A stretch of 24,089 bases of DNA from Sulfuricurvum sp. IAE1 (GTDB taxonomy: Bacteria; Campylobacterota; Campylobacteria; Campylobacterales; Sulfurimonadaceae): the NCBI GenBank assembly GCA_945867285.1, contig CAMBHX010000009.1:1-24089 (forward strand). The letters run 5' to 3'. Each line of letters begins with the position of its first letter. Position 1 is the first letter of the stretch. Below, in pieces: positions 6,615 to 14,109 of this stretch. The position numbers and the translations under genes are program-made. The notes under the pieces were generated by a model. It had not been told where the DNA came from. It did not search any database and saw nothing but the letters and a program-made list of their open reading frames with translations.

Positions 6615-7127
6615 TCAATGTGATAATTTTTTGTTTCGATTTATAGCTTCTAGCAACTCTTTATTCTTTTTTTCCATTTCACTAAATGCGCTTAATAAAA
6701 ACATATGCAACTCATGCTCGTCCATCTTTTTCTTTAAAGCATGAACATAATAATCAAAAAATTCGTTGTAAGGAGTTATCCCCGATGAAAGCACCATCTC
6801 CAGTGATTTTTGTGGGAAATAAAACTCCCAAGAGGATGTAATTTTTTTTATAATATGGGAATTAACTCTCCATCCAACAAGAAAAATAATAATCATAACA
6901 AGTGATAAGCATACAATATACCCCAAAATTGCCGTAGCGATGCCTAATAAACCAAACACATAGGGATTAAAAAACAGGGCGTATTCTAAAATAGGCAATA
7001 AAAGAAAAAAAGCAACGATAAAACGGCTACCAACACCACCAATAGGGGCCATATTCAAAAGAACTCTTTTTTTTCCTCTCGAATCAGCCAAACAAGAAAG
7101 AAGGGTCTGCAATGAATAGGTTGGCAT
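6615..7127 (-). CDS. Unrecognised membrane protein between the two oxidase operons
   Basis: A 170-residue protein I do not recognise. The first about 33 residues are soluble and basic (RGKKR). Two or three membrane helices follow between residues 34 and 103 (SRFIVAFFLLLPILEYALFF; VFGLLGIATAILGYIVCLSL; VMIIIFLVGW), then an about 65-residue charged C-terminal region predicted to be helical, ending MEKKNKELLEAINRNKK, with coiled-coil character. No Cys/His metal motif or catalytic signature is visible. It has its own promoter and an AGGAG ribosome site, so it is probably a separate transcript between cyoE and ccoN. A role in oxidase assembly is possible from place only. Confidence 0.7.
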   Translation of the reverse strand: MPTYSLQTLLSCLADSRGKKRVLLNMAPIGGVGSRFIVAFFLLLPILEYALFFNPYVFGLLGIATAILGYIVCLSLVMIIIFLVGWRVNSHIIKKITSSWEFYFPQKSLEMVLSSGITPYNEFFDYYVHALKKKMDEHELHMFLLSAFSEMEKKNKELLEAINRNKKLSH

Positions 7128-7170
7128 AATGTGCTCCTAAAATAAACTAATTGAAAATAGTAAGGGGGAG

Positions 7171-7176
7171 ATTATA
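7171..7176 (-). promoter_or_regulatory. -10 box for the 170-residue membrane protein gene
   Basis: TATAAT on the minus strand, 44 bases upstream of the ATG at 7127, preceded by the sequence TTACGC. The start codon also has AGGAG nearby. The presumed -35 region falls inside the hairpin following cyoE. Confidence 0.5.
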
Positions 7177-7182
7177 GCGTAA

Positions 7183-7209
7183 TACAAAAGCCATAGAGAA
7201 GCTTTTGTA
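7183..7209 (-). terminator. Hairpin after cyoE, possible terminator
   Basis: A perfect 9-bp stem TACAAAAGC/GCTTTTGTA with a 9-base loop begins seven bases beyond the cyoE stop codon. The descending arm contains TTTTGTATT, but there is no long U tract after it, so termination may be weak or Rho-assisted. It directly precedes the promoter of the next gene. Confidence 0.5.
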
Positions 7210-7215
7210 CTCTAC

Positions 7216-8079
7216 TTAGAGGTTAAATTTTAAATACTGATCGACGCTAACTAAAATAACGGCAACCAAAAAAGCAAGATTGATTTGCATAAAGACTTTG
7301 CGAGCATCTTTAAGCTCAAACCCTTGTCTCAACAACTGCAATGAACTTGCAAAAGCCAACAATGATGTCACCAACAACAATAACGCTACTGGCATACTTT
7401 GAATGTCAAAAATAATTGCCATAAAATATCCCGTAGCAATTGTCATCAAAAGCCACGTAAACGTCAAGCGCTGTAAACTAAATCGACCAAATAGTCTCAT
7501 GACGGTTGGATAACCTGCATTGCTGTAATCACCATGATGCAACATCACCAGCAACCAAAAATGTGGCACTTGCCACACAAAGAAAAATAGTCCAAGGGCA
7601 AAAAATTGTGGGTCATATAGACTCCCTCCTGCTGTCAGCCAACCAACGGCTGGTGGGACAACACCCAAAACTCCTCCAGGAACAACTGCTAAAGCACTTT
7701 TTTTCTTTAATGGCGTATAAATAGCGTTGTAACAAATAAAAGCAAATAAAAAGAGATTTACTCCAGTCATTCCAATGACACTATAAATAACCACCAAAGA
7801 GGCAATAACTAGTACCGCTGCGATAGCAATGCCAGCCATTGGACTAAGAGCTCCTGATGCAATTGGACGGTGTTTTGTCCGTTCCATTAATGAATCTTCG
7901 CGGTACTCTTGGACTTGATTGAGCGTAGACACCCCCATTGCCACCAAAAGAATAGCAAAGGTGGCAATAAACATATCCACACCAATTTGCCCTTTTACCA
8001 TAACATACGCAAAGAGAGCCGAGAGGCTCACCGCAAACGAGAGGACAAACTTGGTTAGAACAATGAACTGTTTAATCAT
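7216..8079 (-). CDS. cyoE: Protohaem IX farnesyltransferase (haem O synthase)
   Basis: A 287-residue UbiA-family prenyltransferase with about eight to nine helices. It adds a farnesyl group to haem B to make haem O, the cofactor of many A-family oxidases and precursor of haem A. The first Asp-rich motif is the variant NQVQEYREDSLMERTKHRP (about residues 53-71), equivalent to the usual NDxxDxxxDxxMxRTxxRP: the first acidic residue is replaced by Gln but the later Glu/Asp, Arg and Thr remain. PHFWLLVMLHHGDYSNAGYP is the typical CyoE segment after the middle helices. The ATG overlaps the ctaC stop (ATGA), so the two are translationally coupled. As last gene of the oxidase operon it presumably supplies the haem of CtaD. 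Confidence 0.93.
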   Translation of the reverse strand: MIKQFIVLTKFVLSFAVSLSALFAYVMVKGQIGVDMFIATFAILLVAMGVSTLNQVQEYREDSLMERTKHRPIASGALSPMAGIAIAAVLVIASLVVIYSVIGMTGVNLFLFAFICYNAIYTPLKKKSALAVVPGGVLGVVPPAVGWLTAGGSLYDPQFFALGLFFFVWQVPHFWLLVMLHHGDYSNAGYPTVMRLFGRFSLQRLTFTWLLMTIATGYFMAIIFDIQSMPVALLLLVTSLLAFASSLQLLRQGFELKDARKVFMQINLAFLVAVILVSVDQYLKFNL

Positions 8080-9302
8080 TTTGTGCCGTTTAGATATTCA
8101 GCGATAGCTGAAACCTCTTCATCTGATACATAAGGGAATGGCGGCATTGTACCTATCATACCCTTTTTACCGTGTTTCAACACATTACGTAAAAGTGTAG
8201 CATCATAAGATACAAGACTTGGAGCTACACCAAAATTACCCTTACCATCTTCACCATGACATGAACTACATGCTGCAAATGAAGCAGGCTGCTTACCTTT
8301 AAGACCACCAGCAACATAAGCTGCAATCTCTTGAGCATCAGCGCCTGTAGCTAAACCAGCTGGCATTGCACCCATATCATAACCAAGCTTAGCTTGACCA
8401 TTTTTGATTACATCTAACACTTGTTCTTTAGTCAATATTCTTGCTTTTAGACTAGGACCAATAAGTTCTTTATCTGTTGTAACTGAGTGACAAGTTTTAC
8501 ATCCATGACGTTGCAATACCGCATCACCGCCTTTAGCATAGTTACCCTTCGGTGTATCTGCATTGCTATTAAACCAAGCTTCATATTCAGCTTTTGGAAG
8601 TACAACAACTCTAGAGTACATATATGAGTGATCTGTACCGCAGTACTCAGCACACTCAACATCAAATTCCCCGACTTTGTCAGCTTTAAACCACTGCTTT
8701 GTAATACGTCCAGGAACAACATCCTCTTTCATGCGGAATGCTGGAATATAAAATGAATGAAGGACATCACCAAGTGGTGCTGTCATCTCCAGGATGACAT
8801 TTGTACCAACTGGTACATAAAGTGCCGATTTATCCATTGTACCTTTGACGATAACTTTTCCATTCTCATCTTGCACAGGTTTAGTAAAAGCTCCACCAAG
8901 TTTATGAACATAACCATTTGAATTTGCAGGATACTCATATCTCCACTTCCATTTACTACCTTCAATTTTGACAGTAATTGCATTTGATGCATCCGGCATA
9001 GTACGAAGCGTTTTCATACTGCTATATCCATACCAAAAGAACACTGCCAACATCAATGTAGGAACAACTGTCCAGGTAATCTCTAGCCCTGTGTGATGGG
9101 TAATATTTTCAATATCTTCATCTTTAACATTACTTGCACGATATTTAACTGCGAAATAAAGCATTGGGCCAACTACCGATAAAAATAAAATAATCGAAAG
9201 CACCAAGTTGACCCATAAAACCTGATCTATGTCCGCTGCAAAAGTAGCCGCACTTGAAGTAAATCCTTCTAATACATTGTTAGTATTCATTTCTACTGAC
9301 AT
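8076..9302 (-). CDS. ctaC: caa3-type oxidase subunit II with CuA and two cytochrome c domains
   Basis: A 408-residue electron-entry subunit. Two N-terminal helices (about residues 28-50 and 72-92) anchor it. The cupredoxin domain has WKWRYEYP, the first CuA His in GDVLHSFYIPAF and CAEYCGTDHSYM (about residues 217-228), which supplies the two Cys, His and Met of CuA. Unlike the normal caa3 subunit II, which has one fused cytochrome c, the C-terminus carries two: CKTCH near 267-271 and CSSCH near 344-348, each followed by a Met-Pro segment (GAMPAG, GTMPPF). The second domain resembles the C-terminal haem domain of CcoP from this same window (GEDGKGNFGVAPSL; GTMPPF/GTMPAF). The start has a GGGGG ribosome site. 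It follows ctaF by nine bases and overlaps cyoE. Confidence 0.96.
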   Translation of the reverse strand: MSVEMNTNNVLEGFTSSAATFAADIDQVLWVNLVLSIILFLSVVGPMLYFAVKYRASNVKDEDIENITHHTGLEITWTVVPTLMLAVFFWYGYSSMKTLRTMPDASNAITVKIEGSKWKWRYEYPANSNGYVHKLGGAFTKPVQDENGKVIVKGTMDKSALYVPVGTNVILEMTAPLGDVLHSFYIPAFRMKEDVVPGRITKQWFKADKVGEFDVECAEYCGTDHSYMYSRVVVLPKAEYEAWFNSNADTPKGNYAKGGDAVLQRHGCKTCHSVTTDKELIGPSLKARILTKEQVLDVIKNGQAKLGYDMGAMPAGLATGADAQEIAAYVAGGLKGKQPASFAACSSCHGEDGKGNFGVAPSLVSYDATLLRNVLKHGKKGMIGTMPPFPYVSDEEVSAIAEYLNGTK

Positions 9303-9311
9303 ACCGCCCCC

Positions 9312-9626
9312 TTACTTTGTTGGTGATGTTATATGACTAACATCAGTATATTGAAAATTGTTTACATCAATCATAACAATGCTAAAGAAAAAGGCAACTA
9401 TTAGAAGAGAAAATAATACCGACCAACCAATCGTTTTTTCCCCTTTGAGGTGCATATAGTACATCAAGATTAACCATGCTTTAACTGTAGCAATAAACAT
9501 TTGAGCTGAAAAGGTGTATTTAGAGACAACCACTTCAGGAAGAGAGAATGTAACTACCGTCAAAAGCAAGAGTCCAATTAAGACTTTGTAATACCCAACT
9601 TTTTCAATTAAATAACTAGTGACCAT
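9312..9626 (-). CDS. ctaF: Cytochrome c oxidase subunit IV (prokaryotic type)
   Basis: A 104-residue protein with three helices that fits the bacterial COX4 family: KVLIGLLLLTVVTFSLPEV, a second helix with VKAWLILMYYMHLKGEK (the family's conserved core, with MHL) and FSLLIVAFFFSIVMI. I start at the ATG at 9626, with GGAGGAG six bases upstream, not at a longer in-frame start, because the GGAGG sits inside the extension. Its first codons overlap the last 11 bases of ctaE. This subunit is non-catalytic and stabilises the complex. Confidence 0.9.
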   Translation of the reverse strand: MVTSYLIEKVGYYKVLIGLLLLTVVTFSLPEVVVSKYTFSAQMFIATVKAWLILMYYMHLKGEKTIGWSVLFSLLIVAFFFSIVMIDVNNFQYTDVSHITSPTK

Positions 9627-10350
9627 GAACAACTCCTCCGGCAATATCTCCTGCGCCAATCATATAAAAATATGGGAATACGAATACCCAAATAAGGTGG
9701 ACCAAATCCCAGTATAAAGCAATATTGAAATGTAAGATATTATGGTCTGGCGTCACTTTTTGCGCATTAATACGCTTAAGCAACCACAACATCAAGCCGA
9801 TACCAATAATAATATGAAAACCATGCAATCCAGTCATCGTAAAATACATTCCAAAGAACAAAATTTGACCAAATGGCTTGGAGTGCTCATTACCTGATTG
9901 CAACGCATCAAGTCCCAAGAAAATACCATGATGGTATTCTGCTGTCCATTCAACTGCTTTTACGCCTAAAAACACCAGCGCCAGCAGAATCGTAGTCCAA
10001 ATCATTAATTTTGCACCCTTGACGTCTCCATGGCGCATTTTTAGCAATCCAAGCCCCATAGTAAGAGCAGAGAACAACAAAACGACAGTATTAAAACCGC
10101 CTAGCCATCGATTAAGACTAGCTGATGCTATCAAAAAATCTTGCTGATGAAGTGTATAGTAATAAGTAAGAGCCAAAAACATGGCTCCAAACATCATGAC
10201 TTCCGTCAACATAAAGAGCCAAAAGCCTAGCTTGCCACCCTCATAGTCGCCTTGCCATCCTTGTACTACATGTTCTTTACCTTCACGGTCAACTGCAATC
10301 TCAGGTACATAAACATGTGAATCGTGTGCATCATGTGAATCGTGTGCCAT
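9616..10350 (-). CDS. ctaE: Cytochrome c oxidase subunit III
   Basis: A 244-residue integral membrane subunit III of the A-family oxidases. The N-terminus is His/Asp-rich (MAHDSHDAHDSH), which is unusual and could bind metal. GKLGFWLFMLTEVMMFGAMF is the family's signature helix with the conserved Glu; further helices follow, including GLHGFHIIIGIGLMLWLL and the final YWDLVHLIWVFVFPYFYM. Subunit III does not carry redox centres but shapes proton uptake and stability. The ATG overlaps the ctaD stop by one base (TAATG). All expected regions are intact. Confidence 0.95.
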   Translation of the reverse strand: MAHDSHDAHDSHVYVPEIAVDREGKEHVVQGWQGDYEGGKLGFWLFMLTEVMMFGAMFLALTYYYTLHQQDFLIASASLNRWLGGFNTVVLLFSALTMGLGLLKMRHGDVKGAKLMIWTTILLALVFLGVKAVEWTAEYHHGIFLGLDALQSGNEHSKPFGQILFFGMYFTMTGLHGFHIIIGIGLMLWLLKRINAQKVTPDHNILHFNIALYWDLVHLIWVFVFPYFYMIGAGDIAGGVVHGH

Positions 10351-12026
10351 TAATCAATCCTTCTCATATTTTCATCGAACTTAACTACCGGTTGACCATG
10401 GTGATACTCGTATGGTCTAAAGTCTACATAAGGGACTTTTGTATGGTTCTCCAACGGAGGCGGTGAACTTGGTAGATGCCACTCTAGCGTTGTTGCATTC
10501 CATGGATTTGGCCCACAAGGTTTGCCATTTTTTGTCGCACGAATCAATACAGTAAACATATAGATCAAACCGGTTACAAAAATCAATGCTCCAATAAACG
10601 ATATCTGATGATAAATTTGGAATTCCGGTAGATAGTCAAAATAACGTCGTGGCATACCCATATAACCTGCAATAAACATTGGGAACCACAGGACATTAAA
10701 ACCAATAAAATTCAGTGCAAACGCAATTTTTGCATGAGTTTCATTATACATTTTTCCAAAAACCAATGGGAACCAGTAGTGCATTCCTGCAAAAAGCAAA
10801 AATACTACCCCGCCTAGCATTGCATAGTGAAAGTGCGCAATTGTATAATAGGTATCTTGAAGGTGAATATCCGCTCCAACCATGGCAATTGTTACCCCAG
10901 TTAGACCACCAACCGCAAATGTAATAATAGTTCCAAGTGCCCACAACATAGGTGTTGCAAGAATAATCTTACCTTTGTACATTGTTGCAATCCAGTCATA
11001 AAACTTAATACCCGTTGGAATAGCGACAAAGAAGGTCAAAAAGGAGAAGATCACTTTTGCGGTATCTGACATCCCTGAGGTATAAAGATGATGTCCCCAC
11101 ACCAAATACCCGATACCTGCTATAGATGCTGAAGACAAAGCAATCGTTCGGTATCCAAAAATCTCACGACGTGAGAATGCAGGGATAATTTCGGACATAA
11201 TTCCAAATGCAGGAAGGATCATCAAATATACTGCTGGATGAGAATAGATCCAAAATAGATGTTGGAACAATACTGGGTCTCCCCCTTTGGACGGATCAAA
11301 AATACCGATTCCAAAATATTTCTCCAAAATAGCGAGAACAAGAGTGATACCAACAACAGGAGTAGCAAGAAGTTGAATCCAAGCAGTCGCATAGATCCCC
11401 CAGACAAACAATGGCATTTTGAAAAACTCCATCCCAGGTGCACGCAAACGGTGGATAGTAACCAAAAAGTTAAGACCTGTCAAAATAGATGCCATACCCA
11501 AAATGAAACCAGCTACAAGAGTGGTGATAACATTTGTATCTGTATTTAAACTATACGGAGCATAAAACGTCCATCCTGTATCGGCAAACTTAAAGAGCAC
11601 TTCACCCTCAGAGATATTGAAGTTAAACAATGACGTTAACGCCACAATACATCCAAAAATATAGAGCCAAAACGTAAACCAGTTAAGGCGAGGAAAAGAG
11701 ACATCTTTAGCACCAATCATCAATGGCATAACAATATTTCCAAATACCGCAGGAATCCCTGGGATAATGAACATGAAAATCATAATAACACCATGGAGTG
11801 TAAACGCCTGATTAAACGTTTGTGCCTCGATATACTGTTGTCCAGGGGAGAACAACTCAAATCTCATTGTTAACGCTGCAGCAACCGCCACAAAAAAGAA
11901 TGTGAACATGACCACTGCATACATAATACCAATACGCTTGTGATCAACAGTCAACATCCATTGCATAAATGTACTTTTTGGATGACCAATCGCACAGTGT
12001 GTTTCGTCGAAATAACTTTTACCCAT
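10350..12026 (-). CDS. ctaD: A2-type haem-copper oxidase catalytic subunit I
   Basis: A 558-residue, 12-helix A-family subunit I that reduces O2 and pumps protons. Seen: AFTLHGVIMIF with the low-spin haem His; YSHPAVYLMILPAFG with the CuB His and the Tyr that cross-links to it; GHHLYTSGMSD with the CuB His pair; IPTGIKFYDW with the K-channel Lys; and DTYYTIAHFHYAMLGG with haem ligand His residues. In A1 enzymes the motif is GHPEV with the D-channel Glu; here it reads YSHPAV, the YS signature of A2 oxidases as in Rhodothermus and Thermus caa3. MIGAKDVSFPRLNWFTFW retains the D-channel entry Asp. The start lies two bases after the sco stop with AAAGGAGAG upstream. The C-terminal tail is soluble and Pro/His-rich. 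Confidence 0.98.
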   Translation of the reverse strand: MGKSYFDETHCAIGHPKSTFMQWMLTVDHKRIGIMYAVVMFTFFFVAVAAALTMRFELFSPGQQYIEAQTFNQAFTLHGVIMIFMFIIPGIPAVFGNIVMPLMIGAKDVSFPRLNWFTFWLYIFGCIVALTSLFNFNISEGEVLFKFADTGWTFYAPYSLNTDTNVITTLVAGFILGMASILTGLNFLVTIHRLRAPGMEFFKMPLFVWGIYATAWIQLLATPVVGITLVLAILEKYFGIGIFDPSKGGDPVLFQHLFWIYSHPAVYLMILPAFGIMSEIIPAFSRREIFGYRTIALSSASIAGIGYLVWGHHLYTSGMSDTAKVIFSFLTFFVAIPTGIKFYDWIATMYKGKIILATPMLWALGTIITFAVGGLTGVTIAMVGADIHLQDTYYTIAHFHYAMLGGVVFLLFAGMHYWFPLVFGKMYNETHAKIAFALNFIGFNVLWFPMFIAGYMGMPRRYFDYLPEFQIYHQISFIGALIFVTGLIYMFTVLIRATKNGKPCGPNPWNATTLEWHLPSSPPPLENHTKVPYVDFRPYEYHHGQPVVKFDENMRRID

Positions 12027-12830
12027 TTAACTCTCCTTTTTTTGATTATCAGATCCAACAATCTCTCGATCATCTTCTTTTCGTCCAAGCTTTACTAGAT
12101 AGAGGAAAAATCCAAATACCATAGCCAACATCACAACACCCGCAACTTTTTCCCACATAAAGACATACTTCTTTGCCTGAGGATCATAAGCAAAACACAA
12201 TAGCATTGCTTTTGGAATTGTTGGACCTACTCTTCCCTCGGCTGCTTCAGTCAAGGCCATCTTTAGATCAATAGGAGCTTGATTAACTCCCGGCAAATAG
12301 CGAACTATCTTTCCATCAGGAGAGAGAACTATCAACGAAGCTGCATGGATATAATCCACTTTACCTTCAGGAGAAATCGTTTTTTCAAATGAAAAACCAA
12401 CTGCATCCGCAATAACTCCAGAGCTATTATTTTCTCCCAAGACAAAATGCCATGCATCAGCAACATACGCCCTGCCAATAGATTCAAGTTGGTTCTTGCG
12501 CTTTGCACGGGCAAGCTCAGGTGTTTCATTTTCAGCGAAACCTATTGTTACGACTTTGTAATCCGTATTTTCAGCCAAATCAAGCTTTCCTAGAGTTTTT
12601 GCCAAAGCATTAAGCTGTGGTGTACAAATTCCAGCGCATCGATAGTAATTCAAAGTCAAAATAGTTGGTTTCCCGTCCATAAGCTCTTTAAGTGTCACTC
12701 GTTTTAACTCTTCATTGATAAATACGGCATCAAGAGGAACAGTATCTCCAAGCTTTTCTTTGATACCTATGTCGCTAGCACTCAGTAAAACACCCAATGA
12801 CAGCAGCGTCAATATCATTTTTTTCAACAA
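12027..12830 (-). CDS. sco: SCO1/SenC/PrrC copper chaperone with C-terminal anchor
   Basis: About 267 residues, thioredoxin-like. It delivers copper to CuA of subunit II or reduces its cysteines. The copper ligands are visible: CAGIC (CxxxC) in NYYRCAGICTPQLNAL near residues 65-69 and the conserved His in DYIHAASLIVLSPDGK. An N-terminal signal sequence (MILTLLSLGVLLSAS) and a C-terminal helix (KVAGVVMLAMVFGFFLYLV) place the domain in the periplasm; the C-terminal anchor is less common than the N-terminal one. There is no ATG at the best start: TTG codons at 12830 and 12827 follow AAGGAGG at 5 and 8 bases. A first ATG at 12818 is possible but further from the ribosome site. It leads the caa3 operon, directly before ctaD. 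Confidence 0.92.
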   Translation of the reverse strand: MLKKMILTLLSLGVLLSASDIGIKEKLGDTVPLDAVFINEELKRVTLKELMDGKPTILTLNYYRCAGICTPQLNALAKTLGKLDLAENTDYKVVTIGFAENETPELARAKRKNQLESIGRAYVADAWHFVLGENNSSGVIADAVGFSFEKTISPEGKVDYIHAASLIVLSPDGKIVRYLPGVNQAPIDLKMALTEAAEGRVGPTIPKAMLLCFAYDPQAKKYVFMWEKVAGVVMLAMVFGFFLYLVKLGRKEDDREIVGSDNQKKES

Positions 12831-12967
12831 TTCGTCCTCCTTTTATTCAGAAAATTTGCGTTTATTAACACAAATTTAACACTCTTTAGCTCTATAAGAA
12901 TTGATAATATCCATATATAGTTTTAACTAATCTTAAAATGGACATAAAAAATAAAAGGATCTTATAT
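12831..12967 (-). promoter_or_regulatory. Leader of the sco-cta operon with tandem TTAACAC sites
   Basis: This 137-base AT-rich leader contains two TTAACAC copies on the plus strand (12865-12871 and 12876-12882), 11 bases apart, one DNA turn. The motif occurs again at 13964-13970, ahead of the CopD-like gene. A TATTAT-like -10 may lie near 12915-12920 on the minus strand, weakly supported. Tandem sites one turn apart are typical of OmpR-type response regulators; the regulator is not identified. Confidence 0.4.
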
Positions 12968-13408
12968 CTATGCCTTCGATGTAACTTTTAAGCTAATTGG
13001 ATTAATTATAAAAAGTGTTAATAATGCTATAAATGAAAAAATAAGAAAATAAAATACTTCCCCACCTAGCTTATAAGCAATGACACCAAAAACAGTATTT
13101 CCTTGTGGAATTAAAAAAAGTAAAAGCTTAACATGTTTTTTTAGCGTTGTTAAAAATTCAATGGAAGGTTCATTTGTTTTTAAATATCTCTTATGGCGAT
13201 AAAAAAGAAAATAAGAGAGAAATAATAGCTCAATAATTTTGTACACAATGAGAGAATAAGTAAAAACAAGATTGTACTTGCCATCAAAATACGTAACACG
13301 ACCAATGTGAAAATTCCAACTTAGAGCAATAGAAATAACTGCTATCACAATCACCGCAAACACCGCAATGATACGGCGTTTCGTCAAGTAAGTGATGATG
13401 TCATGCAT
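12968..13408 (-). CDS. Unrecognised small membrane protein (146 residues)
   Basis: A 146-residue protein with about four helices: residues 12-30 (IIAVFAVIVIAVISIALSW), 47-67, about 90-110 and 114-136. Basic loops (RHKRYLKTNE, TLKKHVK) lie on the side that should be cytoplasmic. One His (NFHIGRV) lies just outside helix 1. I do not recognise the family. It begins three bases after the CopD-like gene's stop, has no visible ribosome site and is probably translated by coupling, so the pair form one unit immediately upstream of sco. Function linked to copper or haem handling for the oxidase is inference from place. Confidence 0.65.
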   Translation of the reverse strand: MHDIITYLTKRRIIAVFAVIVIAVISIALSWNFHIGRVTYFDGKYNLVFTYSLIVYKIIELLFLSYFLFYRHKRYLKTNEPSIEFLTTLKKHVKLLLFLIPQGNTVFGVIAYKLGGEVFYFLIFSFIALLTLFIINPISLKVTSKA

Positions 13409-13411
13409 GAT

Positions 13412-13933
13412 TTAAAACGAGCTTCGTAAAAAAACACCTATGTATATTTCCACTCCACCTAAAATAACGTTAATGGGAAGCAAGTAGGTTGTTACCATCC
13501 AAAAGCAATCGGTTGCTTTTTTTACATGACACAATTTACAACTCGCTCGATTGAGGATCCATGCCATAAATATCATGTTCATGGTCATAATCATCCAAAT
13601 AGCCCCTTTGATATTAATATACTTGTATAACTCAAGATTGTGAGGATCTAAAGAAAAACCAAGCTCATCTACTGCGTTGTCTTTATAACCTAGCGCCATA
13701 AATAATGATGTAACAAACAACAGCAGAACAAAAGGGGCTAAAAAAGTAAAAAACTTTTTAAACAGGGCAGCACGACTTGCAAGGCGCTGTTCATTACTAG
13801 GATGCTTTCCTAAAAACTTTGCAAAAAACCATAAAGCAGCCATGCCACCTACCCAGATCACAGCACTTAATACATGCAAGAAGATAACAGCTGTTGCATG
13901 GTCTGTCATAGTTGAATAAATAAAATCTCTCAT
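13412..13933 (-). CDS. CopD-like four-helix membrane protein
   Basis: A 173-residue protein with four helices. Helix 1 carries FLHVLSAVIWVGGMAALWF, which resembles the first helix of CopD-domain and related haem/copper membrane proteins. Helices 2-4 are near residues 66-86, 110-130 and 146-171. An outer loop (DELGFSLDPHNLELYK) and a basic inner loop with SCKLCHVKKATDC lie between them. The CxxCH there is on the predicted cytoplasmic side, so a covalent c-type haem is unlikely; metal binding is possible. I start at the ATG at 13933 with AAAGG six bases before it. A role in copper or haem supply to the neighbouring oxidase is inferred. It has its own promoter and is the first gene of a two-gene unit. 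Confidence 0.65.
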   Translation of the reverse strand: MRDFIYSTMTDHATAVIFLHVLSAVIWVGGMAALWFFAKFLGKHPSNEQRLASRAALFKKFFTFLAPFVLLLFVTSLFMALGYKDNAVDELGFSLDPHNLELYKYINIKGAIWMIMTMNMIFMAWILNRASCKLCHVKKATDCFWMVTTYLLPINVILGGVEIYIGVFLRSSF

Positions 13934-13962
13934 CAAACGCCTTTGAAGAATTTAAGAACAAA

Positions 13963-13997
13963 ATTAACACTAATGTAATACTGTTGTGATAATTATA
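13963..13997 (-). promoter_or_regulatory. Promoter and imperfect inverted repeat ahead of the CopD-like gene
   Basis: TATAAT on the minus strand at 13992-13997 lies about 59 bases before the ATG. Between it and the gene is an imperfect inverted repeat, ATTAACAC (13963-13970) and GTGATAAT (13986-13993), one mismatch in eight, whose far arm overlaps the -10. The near arm includes the TTAACAC found twice in front of sco. Confidence 0.45.
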
Positions 13998-14076
13998 AAA
14001 CTAATAATATCAAAATTTTATAAAATATTCTTATGTTTTTATGATTTTTAAATATAAGTTTTTGTAAATAGATAGA

Positions 14077-14093
14077 ATTCTCCAAGGGAGAAT
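14077..14093 (-). terminator. Hairpin after carA, likely terminator
   Basis: A perfect 7-bp stem ATTCTCC/GGAGAAT with a 3-base loop starts 16 bases past the carA stop. On the minus strand it is followed by TCTATCTATTT, only moderately U-rich. It lies between the carA operon and the CopD-like gene's promoter, in a 176-base gap that has no other gene. Confidence 0.55.
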
Positions 14094-14109
14094 ATTTATT
14101 GCAGATGTA

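Noticed and set aside
13412..13933. c-type cytochrome reading of the CxxCH in the CopD-like protein
   Set aside because: The motif lies in a basic loop predicted to be cytoplasmic, where covalent haem attachment does not occur; no cytochrome fold follows.
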